Part shown: positions 48,711 through 61,434 of the stretch, piece by piece
How the letters are laid out: the number at the start of each line of letters is the position of its first letter
How positions within the stretch are numbered: the stretch's first letter is position 1
From: Pelargonium x hortorum
Taxonomy: Eukaryota > Streptophyta > Magnoliopsida > Geraniales > Geraniaceae
Assembly (NCBI GenBank): GCA_036897525.1
Contig: JAYMTJ010000050.1
Coordinates: 1-64,000 of the forward strand
Length of the DNA stretch: 64,000 bases
Reading direction: 5' to 3'
The notes under the pieces: generated by a model
The model's database searches: none
The model's input: only the letters and a program-made list of their open reading frames with translations
What the model was told of the DNA's origin: nothing
Translations under genes and position numbers: made by a program

Positions 48711-49643
48711 GACTTCTTTGTTTTAGAGACTCAAAAATTCTATATCTATTGGACTATTAGAGTTTAGGGATTTACTCAACTTCTGTGTATTAACTTATTA
48801 ACTTGTACATTTAGCACATTTCCTTAGGACCAAACCCTACTTAAATCCTCAGTTGTGTAAGCCCGCATAGCTTTCATAAAATTGTAGTCTTTCCTTATTT
48901 ATTATGATGGTATCCGCAGAGAATAGCTTAAACAAGTATTCCAGAAAGACTATTATTAGGTATAAACTCCGAGTACTTTATTTCAAATCCAAAATTGCGG
49001 GATCTTTCTTTTTCACAAAGGACCCTTTTCAGTAAAGAAAATAAACTTTTTCAGACTTGAGCCCTGGGATTGTTAATTGTGTATGCTGTTACCAAAATAG
49101 AGTGACTATTCCTTTCTCTCTAAATCCTGACTAAGGGGCAACGCGTCTCTATTAGGATAAATTTACGAGCTCTTATGCTGCCCTTTGCCCGGGTATTTCT
49201 TAACTTAGTTATAGGGGCTTTTCTTTCCTGATTTCCGCACATTAAGTAAGTTTCCTTTAGCGAACCCCCGGGTACAAGCTAACTTATTCTTGAAAGCTCA
49301 TACTTTTCATGGTATTCCTATACTTAACGAGAGTCGCTAAGCGAGCAAGCTTATATTTCATATTTCTCTTAACTTTATATAGCCCCCATATTAAGTATTA
49401 AGCATTCTAAATCTTTTTTATTTCTCTGACCTTTCGTTCGACGGAAAGTAAGGACAGAACCCTTTTCAAAATACAAAGTAAGAGAAGTTGGTAAGCAATA
49501 AAAGGTTAATAATCGCAATACAAACAAATATCTTGAGATTCAGTTTAATTTAAAGGAATTAGTTAACCAAAAGCAGGAACTAAAAGTCCACACTATATGG
49601 TATCTATCCGCGCCTCACACAAGAATATAACACTTCAGAAATT

Positions 49644-49655
49644 CCTCCGCGGAGG
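49644..49655. repeat. 12-bp GC-rich perfect palindrome
   Basis: CCTCCGCGGAGG is a perfect palindrome, ten of whose twelve bases are G or C, inside DNA of about one-third G+C. By composition alone such a word would not be expected in a window this size. It carries the CCGCGG core also seen at 548 and 1211. Confidence 0.8.
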
Positions 49656-51042
49656 GAGCCTTGCCCGTGAAAAAAAAATATTAATCTGTGCAGCTAAGGG
49701 TCTTACGAGATTTAGCGTCTTCGTTTTGTACAAGGGGCCGTCCTACTTTGTTTTGTAGAATTTTCTATTTTTGGATATCTCACCTTTTTTTAATTAAGGA
49801 AGTAATTAATTAGTGTATTCCTATGAGTTTCCAAGGGGCCTATAATTTGAGTATCTTTCTTTTCGAAGTCGTTATTCTTATACCTCTTATCTAGAACCCA
49901 GCCAATGGAATGCAAGTGCAGATGGTGAGGTGAATCTAGGCCAATAGCAAGTCTATGAATTCTTCTAATGTAACGAGCCAAAGCTATGATCTAAAGTAGA
50001 GGAATTGCTTTGAAACTAAATAGAAAGCAACTTGTGCAGGATTTAGTGGAACTTCTTTAGCAGTGGAACGGACCTTATCCGATAGACAGGAATGTAATGG
50101 ACTCTTCTTCTAGTCAGGAACCTAATTCTCCTCTTATTTCACTAAGAATCTCTTCTTTGTTAAGGAGAATTGCTTGACAATATCTTAATTTCCTAACCAT
50201 TTAGGTTTTGGATTCTTGAAACAAACCAACTAATGGAAGGAATTCCGGTATCGCTAGTTTCTATATTGCACACTTTTTTCAGGAAACACATTCATTGCAG
50301 TACCAACTCTTGGGAACCCTACATAACATAAAAATCCAACTTGAAAGCAAGCTAAGGCTAGTTTATTTGTTCTAATCGATTGGACTTTCCGATTATCTGT
50401 TTAGACGGTAAAGGACTTCTCCTAGATTTAATGCCACACTATTTTCTACAGAAACGATGAATTTTGAGTTAAATTCTATGACAGAATGGTAGCTTTTCGG
50501 TGGGCTGGTTAACTATTATAGAATGGAAAGGGCTCTCCCCTCCTAAATGAGTTGCTACAGAGCACATGAGGGAAACTTAACTAAGGAAGACAAACGAATT
50601 AAGAGACTCAGTTATTCCTCTTTACCAATCCTAATAGAACTAATTAACTACTAGATCTATACTGTATAAGACTCTTATAATACCTAATGACTAAAGACTT
50701 AGTACTAAATAGACACTGATCTTATATAGACAGAATGAGTTCTTCTATATTCTATAATAGCAAGAATACATTAGAACAGGAATCGAACAAAAAACCAAAA
50801 GATTACTATAACTATAAAACTACAATTAGCAATCTACCTCAAATTGAATCTTGATTGTAAGGATCCCTCAGCAGGACCTCTCTCTTCCAAACTTTGTTTA
50901 GTTATCCCTACGGGGCTAATCACCAGTACAATAGGAGGGCGCGAGCCTAAAAAAATAACTATATGTGTTGAAAGTTCTTAATAGCGTGCGTAGTATAGAC
51001 GACAATGAAGCTCTATTTTCTAAATAGGACTCAAAATCCCCT

Positions 51043-51054
51043 GTCGTAACAAGG
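51043..51054 (+). other. SSU-rRNA 3'-end-like word
   Basis: GTCGTAACAAGG matches the near-universal sequence just before the 3' end of small-subunit rRNA. Neither the upstream ACACACCGCCC block nor the downstream anti-Shine-Dalgarno region is present at the expected distance. It is most likely a scrap or a chance 12-mer, recorded because tRNA relics occur elsewhere in the window. Confidence 0.15.
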
Positions 51055-52613
51055 CCTTTTCTTTCGCTTGCAGGTTTAGTGCCCTTGTTTGTGGTAATAG
51101 GAAGCTGTTACTTCTGGACGCCTTTCTATTTATTCTAGTAGATTTTATTAGTTTAGTACGGATCTGGAGAAAACGGCTTTATAAAAGTTAGGTGTTCCTC
51201 GGGAATCCTATAGGTGTGCTTTTTTTGTTACTTTCAGTTAGGACCTCCCCTATGTCGAGTATATCTCTGCTTTTAGTAGAGCCCCATTGCGCTTCACAGT
51301 AACCAGAATTTGACTTATACGGTATACACGCAACTCTCCTTAGAAATAAATCACAAGTTAGCAAGAACTTTTATCCTCATACTTTGCAGGTATATCTAGT
51401 ATAGTATATCTACAGATAGTTACATTTCTAGAATTGCAGTTACTCTCATTTTCTAATTACAGAAGCTTCGTATTAACTAAAATATAACCCGGATAACTAC
51501 CTAAATCTGAAACTTTAGTGTCCGCGCCTGGGATCTTTTGGATCCTGCTTTTTTTTTTTTAATTTGTCCCAAGCAAGCTACCTAAAAATCTCGGTATTCC
51601 TTATATGAACCTAGGGTTTACCCCCAACTCAACTTATTTCAGTTTTATCAACAGAACTGGGTAATAATAATAATACAGAATAGAAAGCTTCCTCTTAACT
51701 TAAACTGACAAGGAATCCTTACTCTGGGTCCAAAAAACGAAAATCCATAAAGTGCTAGTTTGCTCTCGTACAGCAGAATATGCACCAAACGGTTCTTGAC
51801 TAAAAACTATTTGTTACCCCGGGGATTCCTATGAAGGAAAATGCATTACCAATTGTTGCTTTCCTTAGAGAGGTTGATACCGATCTGATAAGGAGTTTAA
51901 GATAATAGGATTGCAGCTATTTCAGGGAAAGCCAGGATATGACTAAGAAATTGAGTTGTATCCTGTTTAATTGCGAGCTGTGTACCTTATTTCCACCTAT
52001 TATTAAGTGCTTTTTACCTTAATTTTAAAAGGATAATCTACGGGCTACCAGCTTAACCGGAGAAATGTCCGTATAATTATAATTATTGAACAGTGCAAGG
52101 AAAGGCTAATCACAAAAGAATTTCCGTTGAAGTAGGATTCTAGGATACCCTATAGGTTTTAGGTAATTACTTACCCATTTATTAACTCTAAGTCAGAAGC
52201 TTCTGAATTGGTTTAATACAACCGGCATTCCTACTACTTAGCAGCAACCCTGTCTCTATTAATAACTTTAAGAATAAATGCCAGCTCACACTGCCCCCTT
52301 GCCCTTAAAGCTCTACTCCAGATGTTTTGTCTATAAAAAACTCAGGAAGTTCTAGGATATTTCTAGTGTATTCTAAGAGCTAGGCCTATTCAATTTATCT
52401 TAGAGCGGAATCCCTTCGTCCATTTGATTAACCCTGGATAAGACTTTGATTGCTGATAGGTTAGCAACTTTATCATATCATTAGCCAAAACTCTCGTAAA
52501 AGAACTTATTGGGATTCTTTTCTAAAGAAAATGGTTGAGCTAACGAGCATATAAATAAAGTACTGAGCAAAGACCCGAAAAACCTAAAAAGTGAGTCACC
52601 GACATTCCTTAAT

Positions 52614-52625
52614 AAAGGGCCCTTT
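52614..52625. repeat. 12-bp perfect palindrome
   Basis: AAAGGGCCCTTT, a perfect inverted repeat with a GGGCCC core. The GGGCCC hexamer recurs at several other places (for example near 2646, 8512, 10488, 32349, 35632, 57770), another facet of the GC-palindrome signal. Confidence 0.75.
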
Positions 52626-53082
52626 CCATAACTTTTCTTTGTCACTCTAATTTAGTGAAGGTCATTTGATTTGCACTCCTCTGCGAACTTGTTTTAACTA
52701 ACTATACGAGTAGCCCTTGTACAAAGAGTCTAGGGTATTCCAATTAAATCAATTGTGTATGGCTTTAAATTCCCTTATTTCTGCTGTTGAGGGACAAAAG
52801 TCTTTTTGTATATCCAGAGTTTCGGTGAATTTAATGTAATGCATAAAAGCAACCATTTGAGGCGATTCTATAGCGATTTCCTTAGGATTTCTTAAGAATG
52901 AGAGAGGGGCTTTAGTAAGGGATGGAAGAGGTGTGTTATTTACCACCTATTGACACTGAGTTGAGTAAACCGAGCCCGGTAGAAGGTAGAACTACTGAGA
53001 TCTATTTCCCTTAGTATGGATCGGTATTTTTAGCTTAGGATTGACAGTTTTTTCAAGAGGAAATTTCCTAGTAATTCACCTT

Positions 53083-53157
53083 GTATTTAGCAAGTATTTG
53101 TATCTGTATTTGACAGGGATCCTCGGTATTGAGTATTTAGTACTAGGTATTTAGCTT
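53083..53157. repeat. GTATTTAG cluster
   Basis: Seven variants of GTATTTAG/GTATTTG/GTATTGAG occur within 75 bases, three of them the exact octamer or its close form TTGTATTTAGC. Spacing is irregular, so this is an imperfect short-motif cluster, perhaps an eroded minisatellite, and not a clean tandem array. Confidence 0.6.
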
Positions 53158-53221
53158 GATAATGCCAATTTGTTCCGTGGAAGTAAGCCAGAAGAGTGCT
53201 ATTGCACAGAGCTTTTAGGTT

Positions 53222-53281
53222 ATGGGAGTTCGTTACATTCAAACTCAAGGCACTCAAATTTCAAAGCACTCATGGGAGTTC
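53222..53281. repeat. short interleaved direct repeats
   Basis: ATGGGAGTTC occurs twice (53222-53231 and 53272-53281), 50 bases apart. Between the copies, AAGGCACTCA and AAAGCACTCA (53247 and 53263) repeat at 16 bases. The 69-codon frame at 53196-53405 runs through this and owes part of its Ser/Lys/Gln-rich composition to it. Confidence 0.55.
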
Positions 53282-53409
53282 AAAGCAAAGGGATTCCTCA
53301 ACCAAGTCAAACAGTTTGTTTCAAGTAACTCTCTCTTTGGAAGATAGGAATGTAACTAAGGGGTCGCTGCTGAAAGACCCACTCTATTATTCTATTAACA
53401 TGTAACATG

Positions 53410-56400
53410 GCTTTTTTAATAAATTGGATATAGGAAACACTAAACTTTCTTACCTACTACAAGTAATGCCTCCTCTTAATTAGTAGCATATAAAAAGTTA
53501 CTTAATTTTAGCATTTACCAGAGTCCACGCGTGTAAGCAAATAATAAAAAAAGTGAAACCTCTGCAAGCAAATACGGATACCTATTTTCATTTTAACAAG
53601 TAAAGGCCAATAAACTTCTGAAAGTTTAAAGCTTTAGTAGGAGTCTTTCCTCTATTTATATTCTAAATTTCCCTTGCCCTAAAGACCTAAACAAGAGCTG
53701 CTAGAATATTACGAGGAAATACTCAGTTATCACTTCGCTATTTACAAGTCATCAGTATTATATACTAATCTCGGGAAAAAACTAGCTATTAAAAGCACTG
53801 GCTGGCTCTTCAGGGCTTCATATTATAAAAATAACGAAGACCTTTACCCTTAAATATCGGTTGTGTGAACACACCTTTAGAAGTCGAAGAGATACCTCAG
53901 AATTTATTGCTCCAGTAATATTAAGACTCGTACTGAGACTTTTTTTTACCAAAGTTAAAGGCATACATCAATTTTTGGACTTCACAATATATGAAATACC
54001 CACTTGTTTAGCAACTAAGAAATGAGCTTTTTTTTCATCTAAAAAGTCTAAGTGATCCTATCCTCATGAGTTTATAGTAAGGCCTTCAATCAATCAAATC
54101 TGATCAATCAAAAAGGAATATAAATTTTATACTTTTACTCACACGATACTTAGTGGTATAACCCATAACTCAGAGCTTTCCTTTTGTTTCTATAGTATTT
54201 ATGATTTCATACAAGGCAATCCCTTCGATCAAATAGGACAATCTTAAGATATAAATAAATATAAACCTTAGTTACTAAACACGGAACATATAAGTGGATA
54301 ACAAAAAATCTATTATGAATACCCTACTATCCCCAGAGTCTACACTCTAAGGATTAGTAAAGTCAAGGATAGTTTAACAAAGAAGGGAATTTTATGCTAT
54401 TTAAAGTATACAATATAAACAGGTAACTAAAAAAGTTCGACAAAGCACTAGTCAAAGCAAAGAGCCTTATTCAAGTTGTGGTTAGGAGTCCTCCGTTTGG
54501 AGACAACAAACAACATGATTTATAAAGTGGAGTTTAATTGCAATACTCAAAGTATACGTCGTTCTCCCTTAATAAAAAGTACCAGGCATCTCTAGCCTAT
54601 AAGAAAACTTTAGTAAGTGAAACCTTATTTACTCCGTCTTCTCAGGTCTTATGCAGTACTACCCTTTTTCACAATATTAGGAATCTAGGAAACTTTATAT
54701 AAGTGCTCACTGAACTACAGGGGGAATCCTCGTGGTTTAAAATAGCTGGGATATTACTAGTAGTAGAAAATACCAATACAAAAAGCTGTAACTGAGCAAG
54801 CCTTGTGAGGAAGCCGTATATTATTAAATCCTAGACGGAGTTCTATCTCCTTATGATTCAGTAAGTACTTGCAACATCTAGCGCCCGGCGTCCCTTAACC
54901 CGAGTTAAATACTAAAGAATCCTTATAAAAGAAAAGGGTGCCGTGAATGAAAGCTGGAGTTCCTCATTAGAAACAGATAAAGTGATCAGAGTCATTTCGG
55001 CTCAAAATAAGTTCTATAGATGTATCCCCGAGAGTTTATATTATGAAATATAGGACAAAGTTCTGCTCTACAATCTAGTCCAGGATTTTCTTACAAGTAA
55101 GTTCACTAGGAATTTATATAACTAAGTGAACACTAGCAGGTTTTTTTAATAAGTATTTACAAAATAAGGGGTCCCGGAATCGGGGTTTAAAGTTTAAAGA
55201 CAGGAAATGCAAACAAAGTATAGTGGAGATTGGTAGCCTCAACCCAGAGTTAAGAAATATCTATAGGAATTCTTTTTTACTGAGAAGTTCCTGAGGTCCA
55301 GCTCCTAGCTCCCTTCACTTCAAATGGGTGGAATATCGTTTAGAAAGGAATTTCTCTTGTTGCAGAGTCTTTTGCAAAGGTTCCGGTCTTCTAACTAAGT
55401 ATAAAGAAAAAATCCTGTAGCCCTTAAACTACACTTTCATTGGTTGAGGTAGTTAGAAGCTTTTTTTTCACTGATATTGTATTGGGGAAATTGTAAATCC
55501 TTACTAAATGACTTTTTCATCAACTAAAATAAGGGTTACGAGCGCCTTTTCTTTATAGGTACCGGATACTTTACTTTTTTCAAGCGGAGGGATTCCCTTA
55601 CTTGCAACTATAATTAATTGGCAATGCCTTGAATATTCTAGGTAATCCCGCACTTGTACAATACAAGCTTTCTAGATATAAATACACTTACTGAAATTAC
55701 CAAAATTTAACTCGAAAGTAAAACACATAGCTATTTTCAGGGATAGATTTTTTGTGTAAGTTACTAGAGAATACCCAGGAATGGCAGAAGATTAATTCCT
55801 TTACTTGCTGTTAATTAGAAAAACTTTTATGTTTTGTATCTATCTTATACCAGTGTGTCAAGCCCAGTTTTGTACCATTATTATGTATCCCCTAATGCAT
55901 TTCCGTGCTATAAGACTCAAATAAATTAAATAAAGCTGGCAATTCCTGTTTATCAAGAAGAAGTCGGGTCAAAACTAAGAGAAATATTTCATCTTGTTTT
56001 GGTATATCATATGCATATACCCAAGTAGGGATTCTCAATTTATGAATAACTTTGTTTTGAACCTTCAACATCCCTTCTCCATGTAAAGAGGGCACCTACC
56101 ACCCTTTAGCTTCATCTTAACCAATTAAAAAAGAAGACGGAAGACTCTAGAAATATAACAGTACTTTTGAGTTTGTAGATTTTCCACGTGAGGGAAACAA
56201 GAAAGGATAGTGTGGAACTATAGAGCTTCTTGATTCTGTTTGTCTACACATGTTTTATAAGAATATCATATACAAGTTATGCGGGTTATAGATATTGCCG
56301 TAAATACTCCAACTCGTCATACAACTTTTCCTTTTCATATAGAAGCTTCTCTTATTTTTATTACCTGTACTGTAAGAAAAAAACCTCTAGGGGTCTCGTT

Positions 56401-56985
56401 AGTTATTTAGAATTTCTTTTCTCTAACTGAGCTTATAGGCTATTACTTATCTCTGTTATATCCCCAAAACCAAAATTGTTTGAGCTTTTTTTCCAAGTGA
56501 GATATGGGTTAACCGATTTTCTTCTGAGAGACAATAAAATTGTGTGGGCTGTATCAACAATCAGAGAAGACTAATAATACAATTTGAACTACCCTTTGGA
56601 TGCATAGATATCCGCTCTATTTTCTAGAAATGTCTTAACAGATTAAGAATATAATACCTAGACCGCTTTCTTAAGAGCTCTCTTATTAATGTAAATCCTG
56701 GTAATTAAGGCATCGCCGACTCAGGACACCCTCTATAAACCCTTCATCTTTGAACAACGAACTTCTTTCTAACTCTGGAAAATGTTATTTCTATTCTCAA
56801 AAGAGTCAGGGTAAAAGAAAAGGCGGGAAACGATTAAACAAAAAAGAATATTCTTGTAAATGCTTCTGATATAGACCAAAAACGTAAAAGACTTTGAGGG
56901 GGAACCGTCTATCAGGTATTGTATTCTACTTGATTTTTGAAAGGTCTAAATATCCTACCTAATTCAGAATTCTCGGTATAAAATT
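53410..56985. other. non-coding AT-rich stretch
   Basis: Two weak frames of 66-67 codons (55892-56095 minus; 56230-56430 plus), both low-complexity and unrecognised. A short ATCA-type repeat lies at 54087-54110 (CAATCAATCAAATC plus GATCAATCA). Nothing else could be supported. Confidence 0.55.
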
Positions 56986-56987
56986 CA

Positions 56988-57064
56988 CTAATAGAGTATG
57001 CGATTTGAACCTACAACCAGCATATCTCAGTTAATATCTGTTCTACCAAGTGGAAAGGTGGTAA
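56988..57064 (-). pseudogene. tRNA-Asn-like relic
   Basis: On the minus strand: CACTTGGTAGAAC (D-arm-like), ATATTAACTGAGATATGCTGG (anticodon arm, TTAACTGA as in organellar trnN), TTGTAGGTTCAAATCGCA (variable loop and T-arm). Three of four D-stem pairs form. The anticodon region can fold as ATAT/ATAT around eight bases, one too many, and places no sensible anticodon after a U. The T stem pairs only next to the loop, and the acceptor ends do not match. A decayed trnN copy fits best. Confidence 0.45.
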
Positions 57065-60000
57065 ATAACTTACTAAATTGAGAAGAAATACTGATAGCAT
57101 CTGTTCTAAAAAGCTATAATAAGAGATTTTGGCAAAAAAAGAAATAAGAAAAATAAGTATATTACAAAATAGGGACCCCTAGCTCTTATTAAGAGCAGGG
57201 CTTGGAGTGTGTTTGTCTAGTTCACATTACCCTCTTAGTTATACTTAGTACTAAAAAGAAAAACCCGGGAGTTCTTATGATATCTCCTAAAGAGTTGATG
57301 GTCAAGTGCGGGTTCTATATAACGAGTAAATAGGACATGGGATTTCTTTGTAAGTTTCTACGGCAGGGAAATAAACTAACTCTGAAAAACCTCTCTTGTA
57401 TCAATATAGCATTGAAAGCATGTACATGTAAGAGAACTCTTATAAGTGCCTTTCTATTTATTCCCTTACCCGGTGCGACCTTCCAAAGGGTTCCGGGTAA
57501 TTAATCCAGTGGTTGATTCTGAGTCAGTCATATTTTCTGGATTCAGCTTCTCAAAGTTATCCTTTGAAAATCCAAGCGACGACTTGAACCCTCGAATTTT
57601 CAAATACTCAGCAGAATGTTTGATCGAATGAGAATGGAAGACCAAATAAAGAAAGACTTTACTCTTTATTATAAAAGAGTGTACAGTAAATCAGAAATCT
57701 ATCTAATCTCAGCGATTCTAAGCAATTATAAAATGAACTTTCTCTAACTGTAGGATACCCATCGAAGCTGGGCCCTTTTTTAACTATCTTCCATTTTAGA
57801 AGCTTTCATTCTTATGTTATGAATCTTTAGTTGTGAAGATCCCAGCAATCCAAAAATTATTCCGTGTATTTACCACTTCTGGCAAGTCTACTCTTAAAGT
57901 TTGAAGTTTCCTTTAACATCTTTTTTTTGGGTCCCCTCCTTTGAATTCTTCCATTTACCAGTTGCAGATTTGGTAGCCTATACTTATTTTTAAAGCTTTC
58001 TTATATTTATTTACGTATATCTAATTTATTCTAAAGTCCTAGCAATTCATAAATCAAGACTTATCTCTCTCTGGTTTGCATGTTGACCACTACTAGCTAC
58101 TATTTTAAATCAGTCGATGTAACGTAAAAGTATCAGACCCTCCTAAAAGTAAAAGAGAGCAGAGAAATGAGTAAAATATAGAGCTACTTCAGTTGAAAAC
58201 TCCAAGCAAGAATTGGGTCATAAAAACGCGAAAAGTCTATGAAAATTCTCGACTAACAACAAAAGGATAATTGGAAATGTGGACAAAAAAACCCTTAAAA
58301 GAAATCGTTTGCTTTACATTGAAACTTGTATACCTGGCTGATACGTAGTATACAGACTCCCTTCATATAGAAATAGAGGAAATTTATGAGATTTCTGAAC
58401 AAAGAATCGCACTATACTCTGTTTCTAATTATAAGGAGCCCTTCTAAAATCAATTTATTTGATAGACTGACGATTGAGTACTTTTTACTTATTAAGTTTG
58501 GGTGCTGACCTGAAAGCAAGAAGCCTGCAGCTCTACAACAACGGAGTCGTATTAATTTAATATACTGTACAAGTTTAAGTGAAGCAAAGACTTTTTAATA
58601 CCTCTCTAACTCAGTGAGTTAGAACTAATGACTCTTGACAGGGTAAAACTAGACCCTAACTTCGACTAAATACTCGATATCCAAGCTACGGAATTAAGAT
58701 CCCGAAAACACTCGATTTAATTAAGCTAAGTTGCATACTGAAAATAATATATCCGTTAAGTTAAATAAATAAGCAGTAGTACTAGTAAGAAAGTAAGAAG
58801 ACAGGGTTATAGCCCGTTTTGTCTTAAGCACAAGGAAAGGCTTTGTTGAGAAACCTAACCTGTACAGGGTGTAGAATAAAGCTCTAAATGAGATTAAATT
58901 GTTGCTTAGGTGCTTGGGGTGGGTGAAAGAAAGTATCCTAAACTTGGAAGCTGCGAGTTAGTTGAATCTAGAGTACAAAAAGTTTTGCATAACTAATCCT
59001 AATTGTGTAACCATAATCTAGAACTATTCTTTTGCTATCTCCCTAGTAAACTTATTAGTCTAATAACTAGTTTTTTTTGCGGAATGAAAAAGAGAGAGAT
59101 CTATTTCTGGTTTAGCATAGCGCATAATAAAATAACAAGGCAGGACCCTAACAAACTAAAGTGTATAATATCTCGCTTCTCCTAGGAAGACTTAGAGTTA
59201 GAGGTTAGACCGTTAAATGGGAGTTCTCCAGTAAATAAATGTTGCAAAAAAGCGTTCCGGGGCATTATTAGCATAACTAAAAAAAAAATGTTTTTAAAAG
59301 CACACTTTTTAGATCTCTCAAGGGAGAAGTAGTTAGTTGGATTGAACAAACACGTAAAAGGTATTCTTATTCTTGTTCTAGTATTTTTTAGTATAGGTTA
59401 GCCTAAAGTTCATAGAGCTTTATTTAGGGTTGTTAATCTAGAAATTTACGCGAAGGGACCTCTAGTTTTTTTTAAACTAACCAGTCTTTTGTAGAATGTT
59501 ATTACCTATGAGATTGCTATTAAGTAACTACCCTTTGAGTATTCATATTTCCTTTAATTTCCAACAACAATCCTATATGAGCTTCATCCCCTTTCACTAG
59601 GCTTTATTAACTCGCTAGCCTTGACAGCAACAACCCTTATTTAGATTTAGAAGTAATTCGTACGTAATTCTTGTTCCAACCAAATTAGACCCTCCTTCCC
59701 TAACACGTGAGGGACTCTCTTGTTTAGTTTAAATACGTAATTCTGTGTTTTTTGACTTTAATAGAAGTGCAAATACAATGCTTTAAGTAAAAGAAACCCC
59801 GTACAACAAAGCGCCATTCAGGGTACCAAGCTATTTGAAGCTTAATACAACCTAACTTTCTATAAGCTAGAACTTTTTTCGACCTATCCAAAAGCTTATC
59901 AGAAATCCTAGCTATATCTTATCTTATCTTATTATCTATATTATATTGCTGGACCATACTTAGTTTCCGAGTCAAAGGGTACCCATAAAAAATGTTTTTA

Positions 60001-61430
60001 TAGGATAATAAGGGGAGAGTACTGCTAGAAATTTTAGTAAATGTTTAGTCTATAGAAGTGGATAAAGCAATAGAGGATCCTATTATATTAGTACCTAATT
60101 TTAACGAAGTCTTTTTGTATGTAGACAGCTCATGTTAGAGTATTTTAATTTAAGTGGTTTTTTTTTTAATAATAAGGCTTTTTATTTATTAGGTATTAAA
60201 AAAAATTAAGATTGACTAGACCTGGAAATAAAAACAAGTCTTCGTTATGGTCATTCCTTATTCAAAACAAAATTAGAGAAAGATGCAATTCGAAAGCCTA
60301 TAACAAAGGGGCTTACCTTGTAGATATCTTTCTTAGCCTGGAATGTACTCGTTCTTTAAAGTAGTAGTTCGATGTAGATCCACTATCTGAGTTAATAGTA
60401 TTAACCCAGGGGTATCTTTATGAGGCCCTTACGAAACTTGGACGGCTGACTAGCTTGCAAAGGAACACGTGGAATAGTACACAGAAGTAGTAAGATTAAA
60501 ATTTGTGTCCTAATTGATTCTGCGTATTTATTTACTAAACTGTGAGAACAAGCATGACTGGTTATATATAAACTAACCCGGTAACACAAAAGTAAATACT
60601 ATTAATAAAAAGTTCAAGCGAGTCCTGTTGGTTTGATTTAGGCGAAACATCTTATTTAATCTAGTAGCTATAGGGCGTATAATTGAGTATTCTTTCAACT
60701 ATCAATACGACTCTCTACTATAGAGCCCCTCCTTTTGAGAAACTTATATATGAGCATCTTACTTCGCGAATTGCTAACTAATTGGAATACCAAAAGCTAT
60801 AAAAAAATCTACCTTTGACCTTTGGATTAAGCCTTGGAAATAGCGGGACTCAGAAATCCACCGTCTCACAAGGTCCCGTTGTTATTCCTTAATCATTAAA
60901 GGGAAACACCCATGAAATTGACAAAAACCACCAAATTCCCCAAAAAAGAGACCAAAACCTTAGTTATTAAATTTCCGGAGGTTTTCAGAGGAGAACCCGG
61001 GATAGCCAATTCAATACTTTATAAAAAATATCGGATTCAGCACAATACCCTTTAAAATAGGCAAAAGAGGATCTGGAAGGGAATATCAAAAGAAACACTT
61101 CCAAACCTGGAACTAGATGGAAACCAGGCTGACATTGACGGTGAACTAAAGGTGGCCAAAATATATTAACTTGAAAGCCAGTCCTTTGCTAGCTGTTGTT
61201 GGCTGTTGAACCCTTTGTACTTGTAAGCTATTTCATTAAAAGTAGGTGTGAAAAAAAGCAGGATTCTGTAGTACTTCTTACCAGTTTAGGAATGGGTTTT
61301 GTGTCGCTTAGAGAAGTCTAGTTCATATTCATAAGAGAGGGTTCTACTATTTCTTTGTAACAAACAGTTTTCAGAGGTTGTAGATTTTATGAGCTAATAT
61401 TTATGAGCTACAAGAATTTCCGTAATGAAG
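57065..61430. other. non-coding AT-rich stretch
   Basis: Frames of 60-62 codons at 57446-57631, 59003-59185 (plus) and 60401-60589 (minus) are unrecognised. CCCGGG occurs at 57264 and 60996. A short ATCTT tandem tract lies at 59915-59931. No RNA gene found. Confidence 0.55.
59915..59931. repeat. (ATCTT)3 tract
   Basis: Three to three and a half tandem copies of ATCTT, running into an AT-rich tail. Simple slippage-type repeat. Confidence 0.75.
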
Positions 61431-61434
61431 TCAA

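Larger units (their letters stand above)
48711..53080. other. non-coding AT-rich stretch
   Basis: The longest frames are 65 codons (52749-52946, minus) and 63 (49790-49981, minus), with no family resemblance. CCCGGG occurs at 49188, 49267 and 51818, the last within CCCCGGGG. Two 12-bp perfect palindromes at 49644 and 52614 have their own entries. An SSU-rRNA-like word occurs at 51043. Confidence 0.55.

Noticed and set aside
52520-52560. minus-strand ATGCTCGTTAGCTCAACC, like a tRNA 5' end
   Set aside because: No T-loop, anticodon arm or matching acceptor strand downstream.
52749-52946. 65-codon minus-strand frame
   Set aside because: Balanced composition but short, isolated and unrecognised.
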